This document shows positions 10,204 through 21,243 of a DNA stretch of 34,524 nt, piece by piece. The stretch is from an uncultured Clostridia bacterium. GTDB taxonomy: Bacteria > Bacillota > Clostridia > TANB77 > CAG-508. The stretch lies in NCBI GenBank assembly GCA_947628425.1, contig CANQZV010000008.1:1-34524 (forward strand), written 5' to 3'. The notes beneath the pieces were generated by a model. It was not told the origin of the DNA. It worked only from the letters and a program-made list of their open reading frames with translations, and did not search any database. Within the stretch, counting starts at the first letter, position 1. The number at the start of each line of letters is the position of its first letter. The position numbers and the translations under genes were made by a program.

Positions 10204-12021
10204 ATGAACAATAAAAATATCAGAAATATAGCAATTATAGCACATGTTGACCATGGAAAAACTACTTTAGTAGATGCATTATTAAAGCAAAGTCATGTGT
10301 TTAGAGATAATGAAGTAGTACAAGAAAGAGTAATGGATTCTAATGATTTAGAAAAAGAAAGAGGAATAACAATATTATCTAAAAATACATCTGTACAGTA
10401 TAAAGATGTAAAAATAAATATTGTAGATACTCCTGGACATGCTGATTTTGGAGGAGAAGTAGAAAGGGTTTTAAAGACAGTTGATGGTGTTTTATTATTA
10501 GTAGATGCTTTTGAAGGTGCAATGCCTCAAACAAGAGAAGTTTTAAAAAAATCATTAGCATTAAATTTAAAACCAATTGTTGTTATTAACAAAATAGATA
10601 GACCAGGTGCAGAACCTGAAAAGGTAGTAGACCAAGTAATTGAATTATTTATTGAATTAAATGCAACAGATGAGCAATTAGACTTTCCTGTTGTATATGC
10701 ATCTGCAAAATTAGGTATAGGCAAAATGTCATTAACAGAAGAAGCATCAGACCTAACTTGTTTGTTTGAAACAATCGTAAATCATATTAATCCACCTGCA
10801 TGTGATGAAGATGGTCCAATGCAAATGTTAGTTTCTAATATCGACTATGATGACTATGTTGGAAGAATTGCTGTAGGAAGATTAGAACGTGGAAAAGTAA
10901 AACCAGGAATGAATATAGTTGTATGTAAAAATGATAACAGAACAATAAATGGAAAAATAGCAAAAGTATATACTCATCAAGGATTAGATAAAGTTGAGGT
11001 TGAGGAAGCAAAAGCTGGAGACATTATAGAATTATCTGGAATTGCAGATATAAACATTGGTGATACATTATGTGACCCAGCAAATCCTGAAAAAATTCCA
11101 TTTGTTGATATTGATGAGCCAACTGTTTCAATGACTTTTAGTGTTAATGATGGTCCATTTGCAGGAAGAGAAGGAGAGTTTGTTACATCTAGACATTTAA
11201 GAGATAGATTATTTAAAGAATTAGAAAAAAATGTAAGTCTAAGAGTAAAAGAAACAGATAGAGCAGAGGCATTTGAAGTTTCTGGAAGGGGAGAATTACA
11301 TTTATCTGTTTTAATAGAAACAATGAGAAGAGAAGGATTTGAATTATTAGTTTCTAGACCAAAAGTTATTTTAAAAGAAATTAATGGGAAAAAATGTGAA
11401 CCAATAGAAAGACTTGTTGTTAATGTTCCAGATGATTGCATAGGTAATGTTATTGAAAAGTTAGGTAAAAGAAAAGCAGAAATGTTAAACATGGAACCAG
11501 CAGAAGATGGACATACAAAAGTTGAATTTAAAATACCAGCTAGAGGGTTAATTGGATATAGAACAGAATTTTTAACAGATACAAAAGGTGAAGGAACAAT
11601 GAATCATATTTTTGATTCATATGAAGAATATAAAGGTGATATACAATCAAGAACAAGAGGAACTATTGTTGCTTGGGAAGCAGGAACATCTATAACATAT
11701 GGATTATACAATGCACAAGATAAAGGTGAATTATTTATTGGACCTGGTGTAGAAGTATATGAAGGAATGATAGTTGGACTAAACTCAAGAGGAGAAGATT
11801 TAGCAATTAATGTATGCAAAGAAAAGCATTTAACTAATACAAGAGCATCTGGATCAGATGATGCTTTAAGATTAGTACCTCCTATTCAGATGTCTTTAGA
11901 AAAAGCAATAGAATTTATACAAGATGATGAATTAGTTGAAGTAACTCCTAAAAATATACGATTAAGAAAAAAAATATTAGACACAAAAACTAGGGAAAGA
12001 GAAAGTAGAAAAAATAAATAA
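10204..12021 (+). CDS. typA: translational GTPase TypA/BipA
   Basis: [52 protein letters not shown]; 605 aa. Confidence 0.97.
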   Translation: MNNKNIRNIAIIAHVDHGKTTLVDALLKQSHVFRDNEVVQERVMDSNDLEKERGITILSKNTSVQYKDVKINIVDTPGHADFGGEVERVLKTVDGVLLLVDAFEGAMPQTREVLKKSLALNLKPIVVINKIDRPGAEPEKVVDQVIELFIELNATDEQLDFPVVYASAKLGIGKMSLTEEASDLTCLFETIVNHINPPACDEDGPMQMLVSNIDYDDYVGRIAVGRLERGKVKPGMNIVVCKNDNRTINGKIAKVYTHQGLDKVEVEEAKAGDIIELSGIADINIGDTLCDPANPEKIPFVDIDEPTVSMTFSVNDGPFAGREGEFVTSRHLRDRLFKELEKNVSLRVKETDRAEAFEVSGRGELHLSVLIETMRREGFELLVSRPKVILKEINGKKCEPIERLVVNVPDDCIGNVIEKLGKRKAEMLNMEPAEDGHTKVEFKIPARGLIGYRTEFLTDTKGEGTMNHIFDSYEEYKGDIQSRTRGTIVAWEAGTSITYGLYNAQDKGELFIGPGVEVYEGMIVGLNSRGEDLAINVCKEKHLTNTRASGSDDALRLVPPIQMSLEKAIEFIQDDELVEVTPKNIRLRKKILDTKTRERESRKNK

Positions 12022-12027
12022 AATAGA

Positions 12028-12666
12028 ATGGAAAGTAAAAAAATGATTGCAAGAAGTGAAGGTATACCAAAAAGAATAGATAAAAAATATTGTGGTCATA
12101 CAACTTATAATGTAGATAAAATAAATAGATATAACGAAAAATTAAAATTAAGACAAAAAGAAAGAGTTTTTTTTGTAACTGAATTTAAAAGAGATATATT
12201 AAAAGAAAATATTGAAATAAAAAATGCAATTATTAGAGATGAAGATGATGAATTTATTATATCTCTAATGCATCAAGAAGTAGAAAATTATATAAAAGAA
12301 AAAATTTCTACTGTATCATATGATGATGCAATAAATAGATATGCTCAAAATATACCAAAAGAAAAGAGAGAAAAATTTTATCCAGATATTGAACATATAA
12401 TTGTAGATTTTAAAACAAAGATGCACGAAGAAATAGTATTATATGGTAACAATTGGATAGATGATATTAGAATAACACAACTTATACAAACACGTTCAAT
12501 CGATGCTGTAATACATAATAAAATAACAAGGGGAAATACTGAAAGCCAAATTATAGATTATATTATTCAAAAAAATCCTAATATAGAAAATATGCCTAAT
12601 GTTAAGAATGCTTTATTAAGAAGAGTTCAAAAAACAATATATAAAATAAATTTATTAAAAAAATAA
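12028..12666 (+). CDS. hypothetical protein, paralog of the next gene
   Basis: Shares YGNNWIDDIRITQ and NIENMPNVKNALLRRVQKTI with the downstream ORF. Confidence 0.75.
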   Translation: MESKKMIARSEGIPKRIDKKYCGHTTYNVDKINRYNEKLKLRQKERVFFVTEFKRDILKENIEIKNAIIRDEDDEFIISLMHQEVENYIKEKISTVSYDDAINRYAQNIPKEKREKFYPDIEHIIVDFKTKMHEEIVLYGNNWIDDIRITQLIQTRSIDAVIHNKITRGNTESQIIDYIIQKNPNIENMPNVKNALLRRVQKTIYKINLLKK

Positions 12667-12706
12667 AAGTATTATAAAAATATAAGAAACAAATAGGAGG
12701 TAAAAA

Positions 12707-13393
12707 TTGACAATTATTCGAACAAATAAAAATGGTATTGATAGACTTAAAAAAGCAAAAAAATTGACACCAGGATATAGAATTCCAAAAGATAATCCAA
12801 AACATAATAAATTAAAATATAGAAGAATATTTGAAAAAGAATACAAAGATATTATTTTTAACAATAATCAAGAAATTTTTTTAGCAATTCAGGAAGATAA
12901 AAGTAATGAAGAAATAATGCAAATAATGAGAAATTGCCTTATAAAATATGTAAAAGAAACATTTATTCAAGAAAATTATGAAGTAATTTTAAAAGATTAT
13001 GCAATAAATATTGATGAAGATAAAAAAAGAAAACTTTTTCCTAATATTAGGGATATACAATCAGATTTTTTATTAAAAATGAAACAAAATTTAGCAACAT
13101 ATGGTAATATATGGATAGATGACATTAGAATAAATCAAACTATAGGTAACAAAATTAATAATAAAATTGCATTTAGAATTAAAGAAAAATTAAATGATGC
13201 ACAAGGTAAAAAGGAGAGTCAACAATTATTATATTCATTTATTGAACAAGATATATTATTATTTGCAATAAAAGAAAAAAATATAAATATAAATAATATG
13301 CCAAATTTAAAAGGTGCAGTAAAAAGAAGAATAAAAACAGAAATTGAAAAAACATATAAAAATTCATTAGGGGAGCAAGGAGATAATAAGTAA
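12707..13393 (+). CDS. hypothetical protein, paralog of the preceding gene (TTG start)
   Basis: SD aggaggtaaaaa before TTG; shares YGNIWIDDIRINQ and NINNMPNLKGAVKRRIKTEI. Confidence 0.8.
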   Translation: MTIIRTNKNGIDRLKKAKKLTPGYRIPKDNPKHNKLKYRRIFEKEYKDIIFNNNQEIFLAIQEDKSNEEIMQIMRNCLIKYVKETFIQENYEVILKDYAINIDEDKKRKLFPNIRDIQSDFLLKMKQNLATYGNIWIDDIRINQTIGNKINNKIAFRIKEKLNDAQGKKESQQLLYSFIEQDILLFAIKEKNININNMPNLKGAVKRRIKTEIEKTYKNSLGEQGDNK

Positions 13394-13399
13394 CAAATA

Positions 13400-13990
13400 A
13401 TGAATAAAGAAAAGTTAAAAGAAATTAAGAATAAGGCTTTAGAAAATCATATTCCAATTATTATGGATGATACATTAGATACTATTTATTCTTTATGCGA
13501 GAATAAGAAAATAAATACAATATTAGAAATAGGTACTGCAGTCGGATATTCAGCCATTTGTTTTTCAAGTATTTTAGAAAAAGAAGGCCATATTGATACA
13601 ATTGAGCGCGATTTAGGTAGAATTGCAGAAGCAAAAGAAAATTTAAAACTTGCAGAGGTAGAAGATAAAATTACAATATTAGAAGGAGATGCAGTTGAAA
13701 TTTTACCTAAAATTAGTAAAAAATATGATTTAATATTTATTGATGCCGCAAAGGGAAAATATCCTTTTTTTCTTAAAGAAGCATTAAGATTATTAAATAT
13801 AAATGGAATAATTTTAGCAGATAATATTTTATATAAAGGTTATGTTATGAGCGACTATAATAAACACAAACAAAGAACAGCAGTAAACCATTTAAGAGAA
13901 TATATAAAAGAAGCAACGCAAAATCCCTACTTAGAAACAAAAATTATAGAAGTAGGAGATGGACTTGCAATAACAAAAATAAGACATTAA
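13400..13990 (+). CDS. O-methyltransferase family protein, TrmR-like (tRNA 5-hydroxyuridine methyltransferase candidate)
   Basis: ILEIGTAVGYSAICF, DLIFIDAAKGKYPFFLKEALRLL, GIILADNILYKG. Confidence 0.82.
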   Translation: MNKEKLKEIKNKALENHIPIIMDDTLDTIYSLCENKKINTILEIGTAVGYSAICFSSILEKEGHIDTIERDLGRIAEAKENLKLAEVEDKITILEGDAVEILPKISKKYDLIFIDAAKGKYPFFLKEALRLLNINGIILADNILYKGYVMSDYNKHKQRTAVNHLREYIKEATQNPYLETKIIEVGDGLAITKIRH

Positions 13991-14724
13991 TATGTCTTAT
14001 TTTTTTCGTAAAAATATTCTTGTATAGCATCAAAATCTCTTTTATATTTTTCAAGAGCAGCCTTTTTATGTAATTCATATGTCTTTCCATTTTTTCCTAT
14101 TTCTAAAAAAGTTGGACAAAATTCTTCTCTTAAAGTTTCATAAGGTTTATATGATAATAAATGACTTGCAGATCCAAACTTTTGCTGTTCTTCCATTCTA
14201 AATGTTCTTACATGTACTTCTGAACAATAATCTGTAGAGTTTGTTTTTTTATTAATATGATTTCTTATAACATGAAATGCTTTGTATCCATTTTCTTTTG
14301 GATTAGAAACATAGTCTTTACATTTATCTGGAACAGATACAATATAAGAATCATAACTATTTAAAAAGTTTATTATTTCTCTGCATTTTTTTATTAATAG
14401 TTCTTCATCTGTTGAACCTCTTACACTGTAAACAACAATTTTTTTTCCATATATATCATATATACTTCCACTTTTACCCTGACTAATTTTTCTATGTATT
14501 TTTTCTATTAAACTGTTTGGATTTTTTATTCTGCCTTCATAAGAAAAATCTACCTCTGGAAAATATTCTCTAAGGCACTCGTATTCATGTGAAAAATGTG
14601 TTTTATAACTATTTTTTAAACTGGATGTATAATATTTTTTTAATTCTAATTTTATTTTATTTACTTTTTCATCAATATTAGGAGATGATGGTACTTTAAT
14701 ACGACTTAAAAATTCTTTATTCAT
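13987..14724 (-). CDS. RelA/SpoT nucleotidyltransferase-domain protein (small alarmone synthetase-like)
   Basis: SIYDIYGKKIVVYSV, DYVSNPKENGYKAFHVI, SEVHVRTFRMEEQQKFGSASH. Confidence 0.75.
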   Translation of the reverse strand: MNKEFLSRIKVPSSPNIDEKVNKIKLELKKYYTSSLKNSYKTHFSHEYECLREYFPEVDFSYEGRIKNPNSLIEKIHRKISQGKSGSIYDIYGKKIVVYSVRGSTDEELLIKKCREIINFLNSYDSYIVSVPDKCKDYVSNPKENGYKAFHVIRNHINKKTNSTDYCSEVHVRTFRMEEQQKFGSASHLLSYKPYETLREEFCPTFLEIGKNGKTYELHKKAALEKYKRDFDAIQEYFYEKNKTY

Positions 14725-14906
14725 AAACCAACAATTAACCTCCTTACTTCTTTATTTAGCTTAAACATTATAACATAAAAATAAATAAATTACTAGCATT
14801 TATATAAAAATAATGCTATAATGTTAAAAAAAGATTTTCTTATTTTAAATATATTTTTTGATTAAAATGTTTATTTTTGTAATTATTATAAAAAAAAGGA
14901 GATATT

Positions 14907-16136
14907 ATGAAAAAAGTTGAGCTTCTTGCACCAGCCGGATCTTACGAAAAAGCTAAAATTGCTTTTTTATATGGGGCAGATAGTGTATATATGGGAACAT
15001 CATCTTTATCATTAAGAAGTAGAGTTTCAGTAAATAATGAGGAACTTGCAAAAACAGTAAAATATGCTCATAAATTAAATAAAAAAGTTTATGCAGCAGT
15101 TAATATTTATGCATGGGATGACAAATATGATGAAATTATAAAATCTGCAAAAGAATTAAACAATATAAATGTGGATGGAGTAATTATATCAGATGGAGGA
15201 GTAGTAGACATTTTTAAACAATATGCTCCTAACATTCCAATTCATATAAGCACACAAGCTAATATTGTTAGTTCTCATAATGCCAATTTTTGGTACAAAA
15301 ATGGAGCAAAAAGAGTAATTATTGGAAGAGAGTTAAATAAAAAGCAAATTAAAGAAATTATTAAAAACACACCAAAAGATTTAGAAATAGAAATGTTTAT
15401 ACATGGTGCAATATGTTTTGGATATTCTGGAAGATGTTTTTTAAGTGATTTTTTAGCATCAAGAAGTGCAAATCTAGGTGATTGTGCACAAAGTTGTAGA
15501 TGGGCATACAATGTTTATGTTGAAGAAAAAAACAACCCTGGAAATATAATGCCTTTAGAAGATGATGAACATGGAACATATATTTTTTCATCAAAAGATT
15601 TGTGCTTAATAAATGAAATTCCAGAACTAATGGAAATGGGGATTGATAGCTTTAAAATAGAAGGTAGATTAAAAACAGAGTATTATTTAGCATCAATAAT
15701 AAATACATATAGAATTGCAATTAACGATTATATAAATAATCCAAAAAATTATGATTCTTCTAAATATTTAAAAGAATTAGAAAAAACAAAAACAAGAGGA
15801 TTAACTACATTCTATTTTAACGATAGAAATAATAAAGATTTTCAAGAATATGAAGGAAAACAATATAATTTAGAATATGAATTCGGAGGTATAGTATTAA
15901 AATATAATTCAAATAAATCGTTAATAGAGATAAGAAATAAATTAAAAGTAGGTGACACACTAGAAATATTAGTACCTGGAATGATTGATAGTTATGAATT
16001 TAAAATAGAACAACTATGGGACTCTGAAACGGACGAAGAAATAAATTGTGTAAATCCAGGCAAAAAAGGTCAAACAGTAAAAATAAAATTGCCTATAAGG
16101 TGTGAAGAAAATTGGATTATAAGAAAGAAAAAGTGA
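14907..16136 (+). CDS. peptidase U32 family protein (TrhP-like tRNA hydroxylation candidate)
   Basis: VELLAPAGSYEKAKIAFLYGADSVYMG, MFIHGAICFGYSGRCFLS, CAQSCRWAY, SFKIEGRLKTEYYLA. Confidence 0.9.
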   Translation: MKKVELLAPAGSYEKAKIAFLYGADSVYMGTSSLSLRSRVSVNNEELAKTVKYAHKLNKKVYAAVNIYAWDDKYDEIIKSAKELNNINVDGVIISDGGVVDIFKQYAPNIPIHISTQANIVSSHNANFWYKNGAKRVIIGRELNKKQIKEIIKNTPKDLEIEMFIHGAICFGYSGRCFLSDFLASRSANLGDCAQSCRWAYNVYVEEKNNPGNIMPLEDDEHGTYIFSSKDLCLINEIPELMEMGIDSFKIEGRLKTEYYLASIINTYRIAINDYINNPKNYDSSKYLKELEKTKTRGLTTFYFNDRNNKDFQEYEGKQYNLEYEFGGIVLKYNSNKSLIEIRNKLKVGDTLEILVPGMIDSYEFKIEQLWDSETDEEINCVNPGKKGQTVKIKLPIRCEENWIIRKKK

Positions 16137-16165
16137 GTATTGCAGTATATGTAATACTCACTTTA
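16133..16165. terminator. terminator between convergent genes
   Basis: gtgagtatt...aatactcac, 9-bp perfect stem. Confidence 0.6.
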
Positions 16166-16170
16166 TGTTA

Positions 16171-16260
16171 CTATCTATTGTTGTTTTGGTTTTGATTATT
16201 GTTGTTATTTTGGTTGTTGTTATTGTTTTGATTATTCTTTTTATTGTTGTTTTTTTCCAT
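16171..16260 (-). CDS. Asn/Gln-rich microprotein, 29 aa (MEKNNNKKNNQNNNNNQNNNNNQNQNNNR)
   Basis: Not in the ORF track (below size cut-off); ATG on minus strand preceded by ggaggtg SD; TAG stop next to a terminator. Confidence 0.6.
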   Translation of the reverse strand: MEKNNNKKNNQNNNNNQNNNNNQNQNNNR

Positions 16261-16443
16261 TTTCAAGCACCTCCATTAAATTAGATTAATAATAGTATTA
16301 ACACAAATAAAAAAAATATTCTTACATATAATAAAATTAAAAAATTTAAATTTGAAATTGATATTAAAAATTACTATATATACTTGAAATTAATAATAAA
16401 TAATGATAAAATTTTTTCACAATTAGTAAATTTAGGAGGAAAA

Positions 16444-19155
16444 ATGAAAGCTTGGTATCAAAAAAATATAAATGAAATTAAAGAAGAATTAAACACAGAT
16501 ATCCAAAATGGACTATCTGAAGAAAAAGTAAAAGAAAAGCAAAAATTAATAGGTTTTAATGAATTAAAAGCGAAAAAGAAAAAAAGTATATTAACTAAAT
16601 TTATTGAACAATTTAAGGATTTTATGATTATTGTATTAATAATTGCAGCAGTTGTATCTGGTGTTATTGGAATTGCAGAAGGAGAAGGATTTACAGATAC
16701 TATAATAATACTAATAGTTGTTATAGTTAATGCTATTATAGGAGTTGCACAAGAAAATAAAGCTGAAAAATCGTTAGAAGCACTTCAAAAATTAAGTGCA
16801 CATGCATCTAAAGTAATAAGAAATGGAAAAATAATAGTAGTTCCATCTCGAGAACTTGTTCCAGGAGATATTGTTGTATTAGATACAGGAGATTATGTTC
16901 CAGCAGATTTAAGAATAATAGAGTCAATTAATTTAAAATCTCAAGAATCTGCATTAACAGGAGAATCTGTTCCAGTAGAAAAAATGTGTGAAGTAATTAA
17001 TGAAGAAGTAAGTATAGGTGACAGAACAAATATGTTATTTTCTTCTAGTTTAATTACTTATGGTAGAGGAAAAGGAATTGTTGTTGAAACTGCAATGAAT
17101 ACAGAAGTAGGAAAAATAGCAGAAATTATTAACTCAACAGAAGAAGGTACAACTCCTTTACAAGAAAAATTAAACAAATTAGGCAAAACATTAGGAATTG
17201 CAGCATTAATTATTTGCATTGTAATTTTTATAATAGGTCTAATATATGGAAAAGAACCTATTCATATGTTTATGACTGCAGTAAGTTTAGCTGTTGCAGC
17301 AATACCAGAAGGATTAGCAGCTGTATCTACAATTGTGCTTGCAATAGGAGTTCAAAGAATGGTTAAAAGAAATGCAATAGTAAAAAAATTACCAGCAGTT
17401 GAAACTTTAGGAAGTGCATCTGTAATTTGTTCAGATAAAACAGGAACATTAACTCAAAATAAAATGACAGTGGAAAAAGTATATATAGATAATAAATTAA
17501 TGGATATAGAAAATCTAAAATTTGTAGAGGCAAATTCTGATTTAGAAAAACTTGTATATATTTCGATGTTATGTAATGACACTAAAGTAGGAAAAAACAA
17601 TGAGTTAACAGGAGATCCTACAGAAACAGCATTAGTAGATATGGGAATGAAATTAGAAATAGATATTGAAAAAATATTTTCATATGATAGGTTACAAGAA
17701 ATACCATTTGATTCTGAAAGAAAATTAATGACTACACTTCATAAAATAAATGAAAAATATGTAGTATATACAAAAGGTGGAGTAGATGAATTATTAAAAA
17801 ATTGTAAATCATATATTATAAATGGAGAAATAAAAGAAGATTTAGATATATATAAGAAAAATATTTATGAAACTAATGAAAAGATGGCTAAAAATGCTCT
17901 TAGAGTTTTAGCATTTGGATTTAAAACAATTGATAAATTACCACAAACAAAAGAAGAAATAGATTTATTAGAAAGTGAATTAACTTTTGTTGGAATGGTA
18001 GGAATGATAGATCCACCAAGAGAAGAAGCAAAAAAAGCTGTAGAAAAATGTAAATCAGCAGGAATAAAAACTGTTATGATTACAGGTGACCATAAAATAA
18101 CAGCAACAGCAATTGCAAAACAATTAGGAATTTTAGAAGATGAAAGTGAAGCAATTACTGGTGCAGAATTACAAAAAATGTCTGATGAAGAGTTAACAAA
18201 AAATATAAGAAAATATTCTGTTTATGCTAGAGTTTCGCCTGAACATAAAGTAAGAATTGTGCGAGCATGGCAAGCAAATGGAGAAATTGTTGCAATGACA
18301 GGTGATGGTGTAAATGATGCTCCAGCACTTAAAAATGCAGATATAGGATGTGCAATGGGTATGGTTGGAACAGATGTTGCTAAAGAAGCAGCAGATGTAA
18401 TTCTAACAGACGATAATTTTGCAACAGTTGTTTCAGCAGTAGAAGAAGGAAGACGAATTTATGATAATATTTTAAAAGCAATACAGTTTTTATTATCAAG
18501 TAATGTCGGAGAAATTATTGTTTTATTTATAGCAATATTAATAACACCACTTCTTGCAAAATGGTTTAATATAACAAATATAAGTGCATTAGAACCATTA
18601 TTACCAATACATATTTTGTGGATAAACTTAGTAACAGACTCTTTACCAGCATTAGCGCTAGCAGTAGATCCTGCTGCTGAAAATATAATGAATAGAAAGC
18701 CTAATAGAAAAGAAAAAGGAATTTTTACAAAGGGAATGACTTGGAGAGTTGTATATCAGGGAATAATGATAGGTTTACTAACGCTAATAGCATTTATGGT
18801 AGGACTTGCAACTCCTAATGTAGAAGACGAAGCTTTAAAAATAAGAATAGCACAAACAATGGCTTTCTGTGTATTAGCTTTATCTGAATTAGTACATGTA
18901 TATAATGTTCGTGATAATAAAAATTTATTATACAAAACAAAAATATTAAATAATAGTAAATTAATATTAGCAACTATAGTATCTGCTTGTTTTATGTTAG
19001 TTATTTTATTTATTCCAACTTTAAGAAACATATTTAGTATTGTAGAGTTACCAAAGGCAAATATATTAGAAGTAATTTTATTAGTATTTTCTCCTATTTT
19101 TATTGTAGAGATATTTAAATTATTAAAAATAAATACATTTAAGGATGAAAAATAA
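16444..19155 (+). CDS. cation-transporting P-type ATPase (Ca2+-ATPase-like)
   Basis: SALTGESVPVEK, CSDKTGTLTQNKMTVEK, MTGDGVNDAPALKNADIG; SD aggagga before ATG 16444. Confidence 0.93.
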   Translation: MKAWYQKNINEIKEELNTDIQNGLSEEKVKEKQKLIGFNELKAKKKKSILTKFIEQFKDFMIIVLIIAAVVSGVIGIAEGEGFTDTIIILIVVIVNAIIGVAQENKAEKSLEALQKLSAHASKVIRNGKIIVVPSRELVPGDIVVLDTGDYVPADLRIIESINLKSQESALTGESVPVEKMCEVINEEVSIGDRTNMLFSSSLITYGRGKGIVVETAMNTEVGKIAEIINSTEEGTTPLQEKLNKLGKTLGIAALIICIVIFIIGLIYGKEPIHMFMTAVSLAVAAIPEGLAAVSTIVLAIGVQRMVKRNAIVKKLPAVETLGSASVICSDKTGTLTQNKMTVEKVYIDNKLMDIENLKFVEANSDLEKLVYISMLCNDTKVGKNNELTGDPTETALVDMGMKLEIDIEKIFSYDRLQEIPFDSERKLMTTLHKINEKYVVYTKGGVDELLKNCKSYIINGEIKEDLDIYKKNIYETNEKMAKNALRVLAFGFKTIDKLPQTKEEIDLLESELTFVGMVGMIDPPREEAKKAVEKCKSAGIKTVMITGDHKITATAIAKQLGILEDESEAITGAELQKMSDEELTKNIRKYSVYARVSPEHKVRIVRAWQANGEIVAMTGDGVNDAPALKNADIGCAMGMVGTDVAKEAADVILTDDNFATVVSAVEEGRRIYDNILKAIQFLLSSNVGEIIVLFIAILITPLLAKWFNITNISALEPLLPIHILWINLVTDSLPALALAVDPAAENIMNRKPNRKEKGIFTKGMTWRVVYQGIMIGLLTLIAFMVGLATPNVEDEALKIRIAQTMAFCVLALSELVHVYNVRDNKNLLYKTKILNNSKLILATIVSACFMLVILFIPTLRNIFSIVELPKANILEVILLVFSPIFIVEIFKLLKINTFKDEK

Positions 19156-19262
19156 ATATTTATAAGTTGATCACAAAATAAAAAAAATAACAAAAAAATG
19201 TTGAAAAATTAAAAAAATGAGTATAATATAGAATATAACATAAATAAGGAATATTAAGAAAA

Positions 19263-20195
19263 ATGAAAATTGACTTTGTAGAAATTAAAACGAAAATATA
19301 TAAGAAAAAAGCAATTGTGATATCAATAATTACAATATTATTTATCATATTATTTAGCTTGCTTGGAATAAAAGCAGCAGAAGCATATAATAAAAAATTA
19401 ATAACAGCTAAAATACAAAATGAATATCAAAATATTGAATTACCTAATGTTCAGCAAAATATTATAGAAGAAAATGTTAATAACATACAAGAAAAAGAAG
19501 AAACAACAGAAAATGTAAGTATCAATCAAATACCTGTGTATTCTGAAAATGCCAAAAAGAAGATGAAGGAAATATATATATCAGACCAAAAAATTGCATA
19601 CTTAACATTTGATGATGGACCATCACAAACTGTAACACCTCAAATTCTAGATTTATTAAAGAAAGAAAATATAAAAGCAACATTTTTTGTTTTAGGTTCA
19701 AGAGTAAAAGTAAATCCAGATATAGTAAAAAGAGAATATGAAGAAGGACATTATATAGCAAACCACGGATATACGCATGAATATAGTAAAATATATAAAA
19801 GTGTAGATAATGTAATAAGTGAATATAATAAAACAGAAAAAGAAATTAGAAAAGCAATAAATGTTGATGAATATGAAAGTCATTTATTTAGATTTCCAGG
19901 TGGATCAAACGGAGGAATATATGCTAAATTAAAATCAAAAGCTAAAAAGGAATTAAATAAAAAGAATATATCTTTTATTGATTGGAATGCATTAACAAAT
20001 GATGCCGCTGGAGCAAATACAAAGAAAAAACTAATAAAAAATCTAAAAAGTACTGTTAAAAATAAGAATTCGGTAGTTATATTAATGCATGATGCTTCAA
20101 ACAAAATTTTAACTTATGAAACATTACCAGATGTTATTAAATACTTAAGAGAACAGGGATATTCTTTTGATAATTTTTATACAATTATGAAATAA
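19263..20195 (+). CDS. polysaccharide deacetylase family protein with N-terminal TM segment
   Basis: IAYLTFDDGPSQTVTPQILDLL, IANHGYTHEYSK, FRFPGGS, ILMHDA. Confidence 0.92.
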   Translation: MKIDFVEIKTKIYKKKAIVISIITILFIILFSLLGIKAAEAYNKKLITAKIQNEYQNIELPNVQQNIIEENVNNIQEKEETTENVSINQIPVYSENAKKKMKEIYISDQKIAYLTFDDGPSQTVTPQILDLLKKENIKATFFVLGSRVKVNPDIVKREYEEGHYIANHGYTHEYSKIYKSVDNVISEYNKTEKEIRKAINVDEYESHLFRFPGGSNGGIYAKLKSKAKKELNKKNISFIDWNALTNDAAGANTKKKLIKNLKSTVKNKNSVVILMHDASNKILTYETLPDVIKYLREQGYSFDNFYTIMK

Positions 20196-20234
20196 ATTTA
20201 ATTAATATATTAAGGAATTAAGGAGGATAAAAAT

Positions 20235-21164
20235 ATGTCTTTAGTTACAACAAAAGAAATGTTTGAAAAATCTATGAAAGAGGGGTTTGCAATTGGTGCA
20301 TTTAATGTAAATAATATGGAAATTATACAAGCTATTGTAGATGCTGCTAACCAAGAAAATTCACCAGTAATTTTACAAGCATCTTCAAGTGCAATTAAAT
20401 ATGCAAGACCAATTTATTTAAGAAAAATGATAGAGGCAGCAGTAGAAGAAAATAATATACCAATTGCTTTACATTTAGACCATGGACCTGATTTTGAAAC
20501 ATGTAAATCATGTATAGATGCAAGTTTTACATCTGTTATGATAGATGGTTCAAAATATGATTTCGAAGAAAATATAGCTCTTACAAAAAAAGTAGTAGAC
20601 TATGCACATGAAAGAGGTATAGTAGTAGAGGCAGAGTTAGGAAAGTTAGCTGGAATTGAAGATGATGTTAATGTTTCATCAAATGATGCAATGTATACAG
20701 ATCCACAACAAGCAAAAGAATTTGTAGAAAGAACAGGATGTGATTCTTTAGCAATTGCAATAGGAACCAGCCATGGTGCATATAAATTTAAAGGTGAAGC
20801 AAAATTAAGATTTGATATTCTAGCTAAAGTAAAAGAGTTAATACCTAATACACCAATTGTTTTACATGGAGCATCAACTGTTATTCCAGAATTAGTAAAT
20901 ATGTGTAATAATTATGGGGCAGAAATTCCAGGAGCAAAAGGTGTTCCAGATGAAATGTTAAATAAAGCAAGTAAATTAGGAGTTTCAAAAATTAATGTAG
21001 ATACAGATTTAAGATTAGCAATGACAGCAGCAATAAGGAAAGTTTTTGCAGAAAATCCATCAACCTTTGATCCAAGAAAGTATTTAGGCGAAGCAAGAAC
21101 TCTAATACAACAAACAGTACAGCATAAAATAAAAGATGTATTTGGTTCATCAAACAAAATATAA
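20235..21164 (+). CDS. fba: class II fructose-bisphosphate aldolase
   Basis: [52 protein letters not shown]. Confidence 0.95.
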   Translation: MSLVTTKEMFEKSMKEGFAIGAFNVNNMEIIQAIVDAANQENSPVILQASSSAIKYARPIYLRKMIEAAVEENNIPIALHLDHGPDFETCKSCIDASFTSVMIDGSKYDFEENIALTKKVVDYAHERGIVVEAELGKLAGIEDDVNVSSNDAMYTDPQQAKEFVERTGCDSLAIAIGTSHGAYKFKGEAKLRFDILAKVKELIPNTPIVLHGASTVIPELVNMCNNYGAEIPGAKGVPDEMLNKASKLGVSKINVDTDLRLAMTAAIRKVFAENPSTFDPRKYLGEARTLIQQTVQHKIKDVFGSSNKI

Positions 21165-21170
21165 TTAATT

Positions 21171-21206
21171 AAAAAATCAGAATATGTATAATATTCTGAT
21201 TTTTTA
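21171..21206 (+). terminator. terminator after fba
   Basis: aaaaaatcagaata...attctgatttttt. Confidence 0.75.
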
Positions 21207-21243
21207 AAACTATAATATAATAATTTATTTAAATTAATATATT

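Noticed and set aside
10379-10576. Leucine-rich antisense ORFs as small membrane proteins (also 6824-7072, 29961-30146)
   Set aside because: Leu/His-rich translations are typical antisense products of A-rich coding strands; no start signals.
10977-11492. 171-aa minus-strand ORF antisense to typA, and other antisense ORFs in the track (e.g. 4277-4624, 18756-19193, 30460-30828)
   Set aside because: Lie wholly or mostly inside strongly conserved plus-strand genes; composition is the expected shadow of AT-rich coding sequence, without convincing SD sites.
20912-21243. C-terminal extension of the smpB ORF (track ORF 20912-21532) overlapping fba
   Set aside because: Arises only if CGG 21254-21256 is read as Arg; it is antisense to fba and through its terminator, with no SmpB-like sequence.
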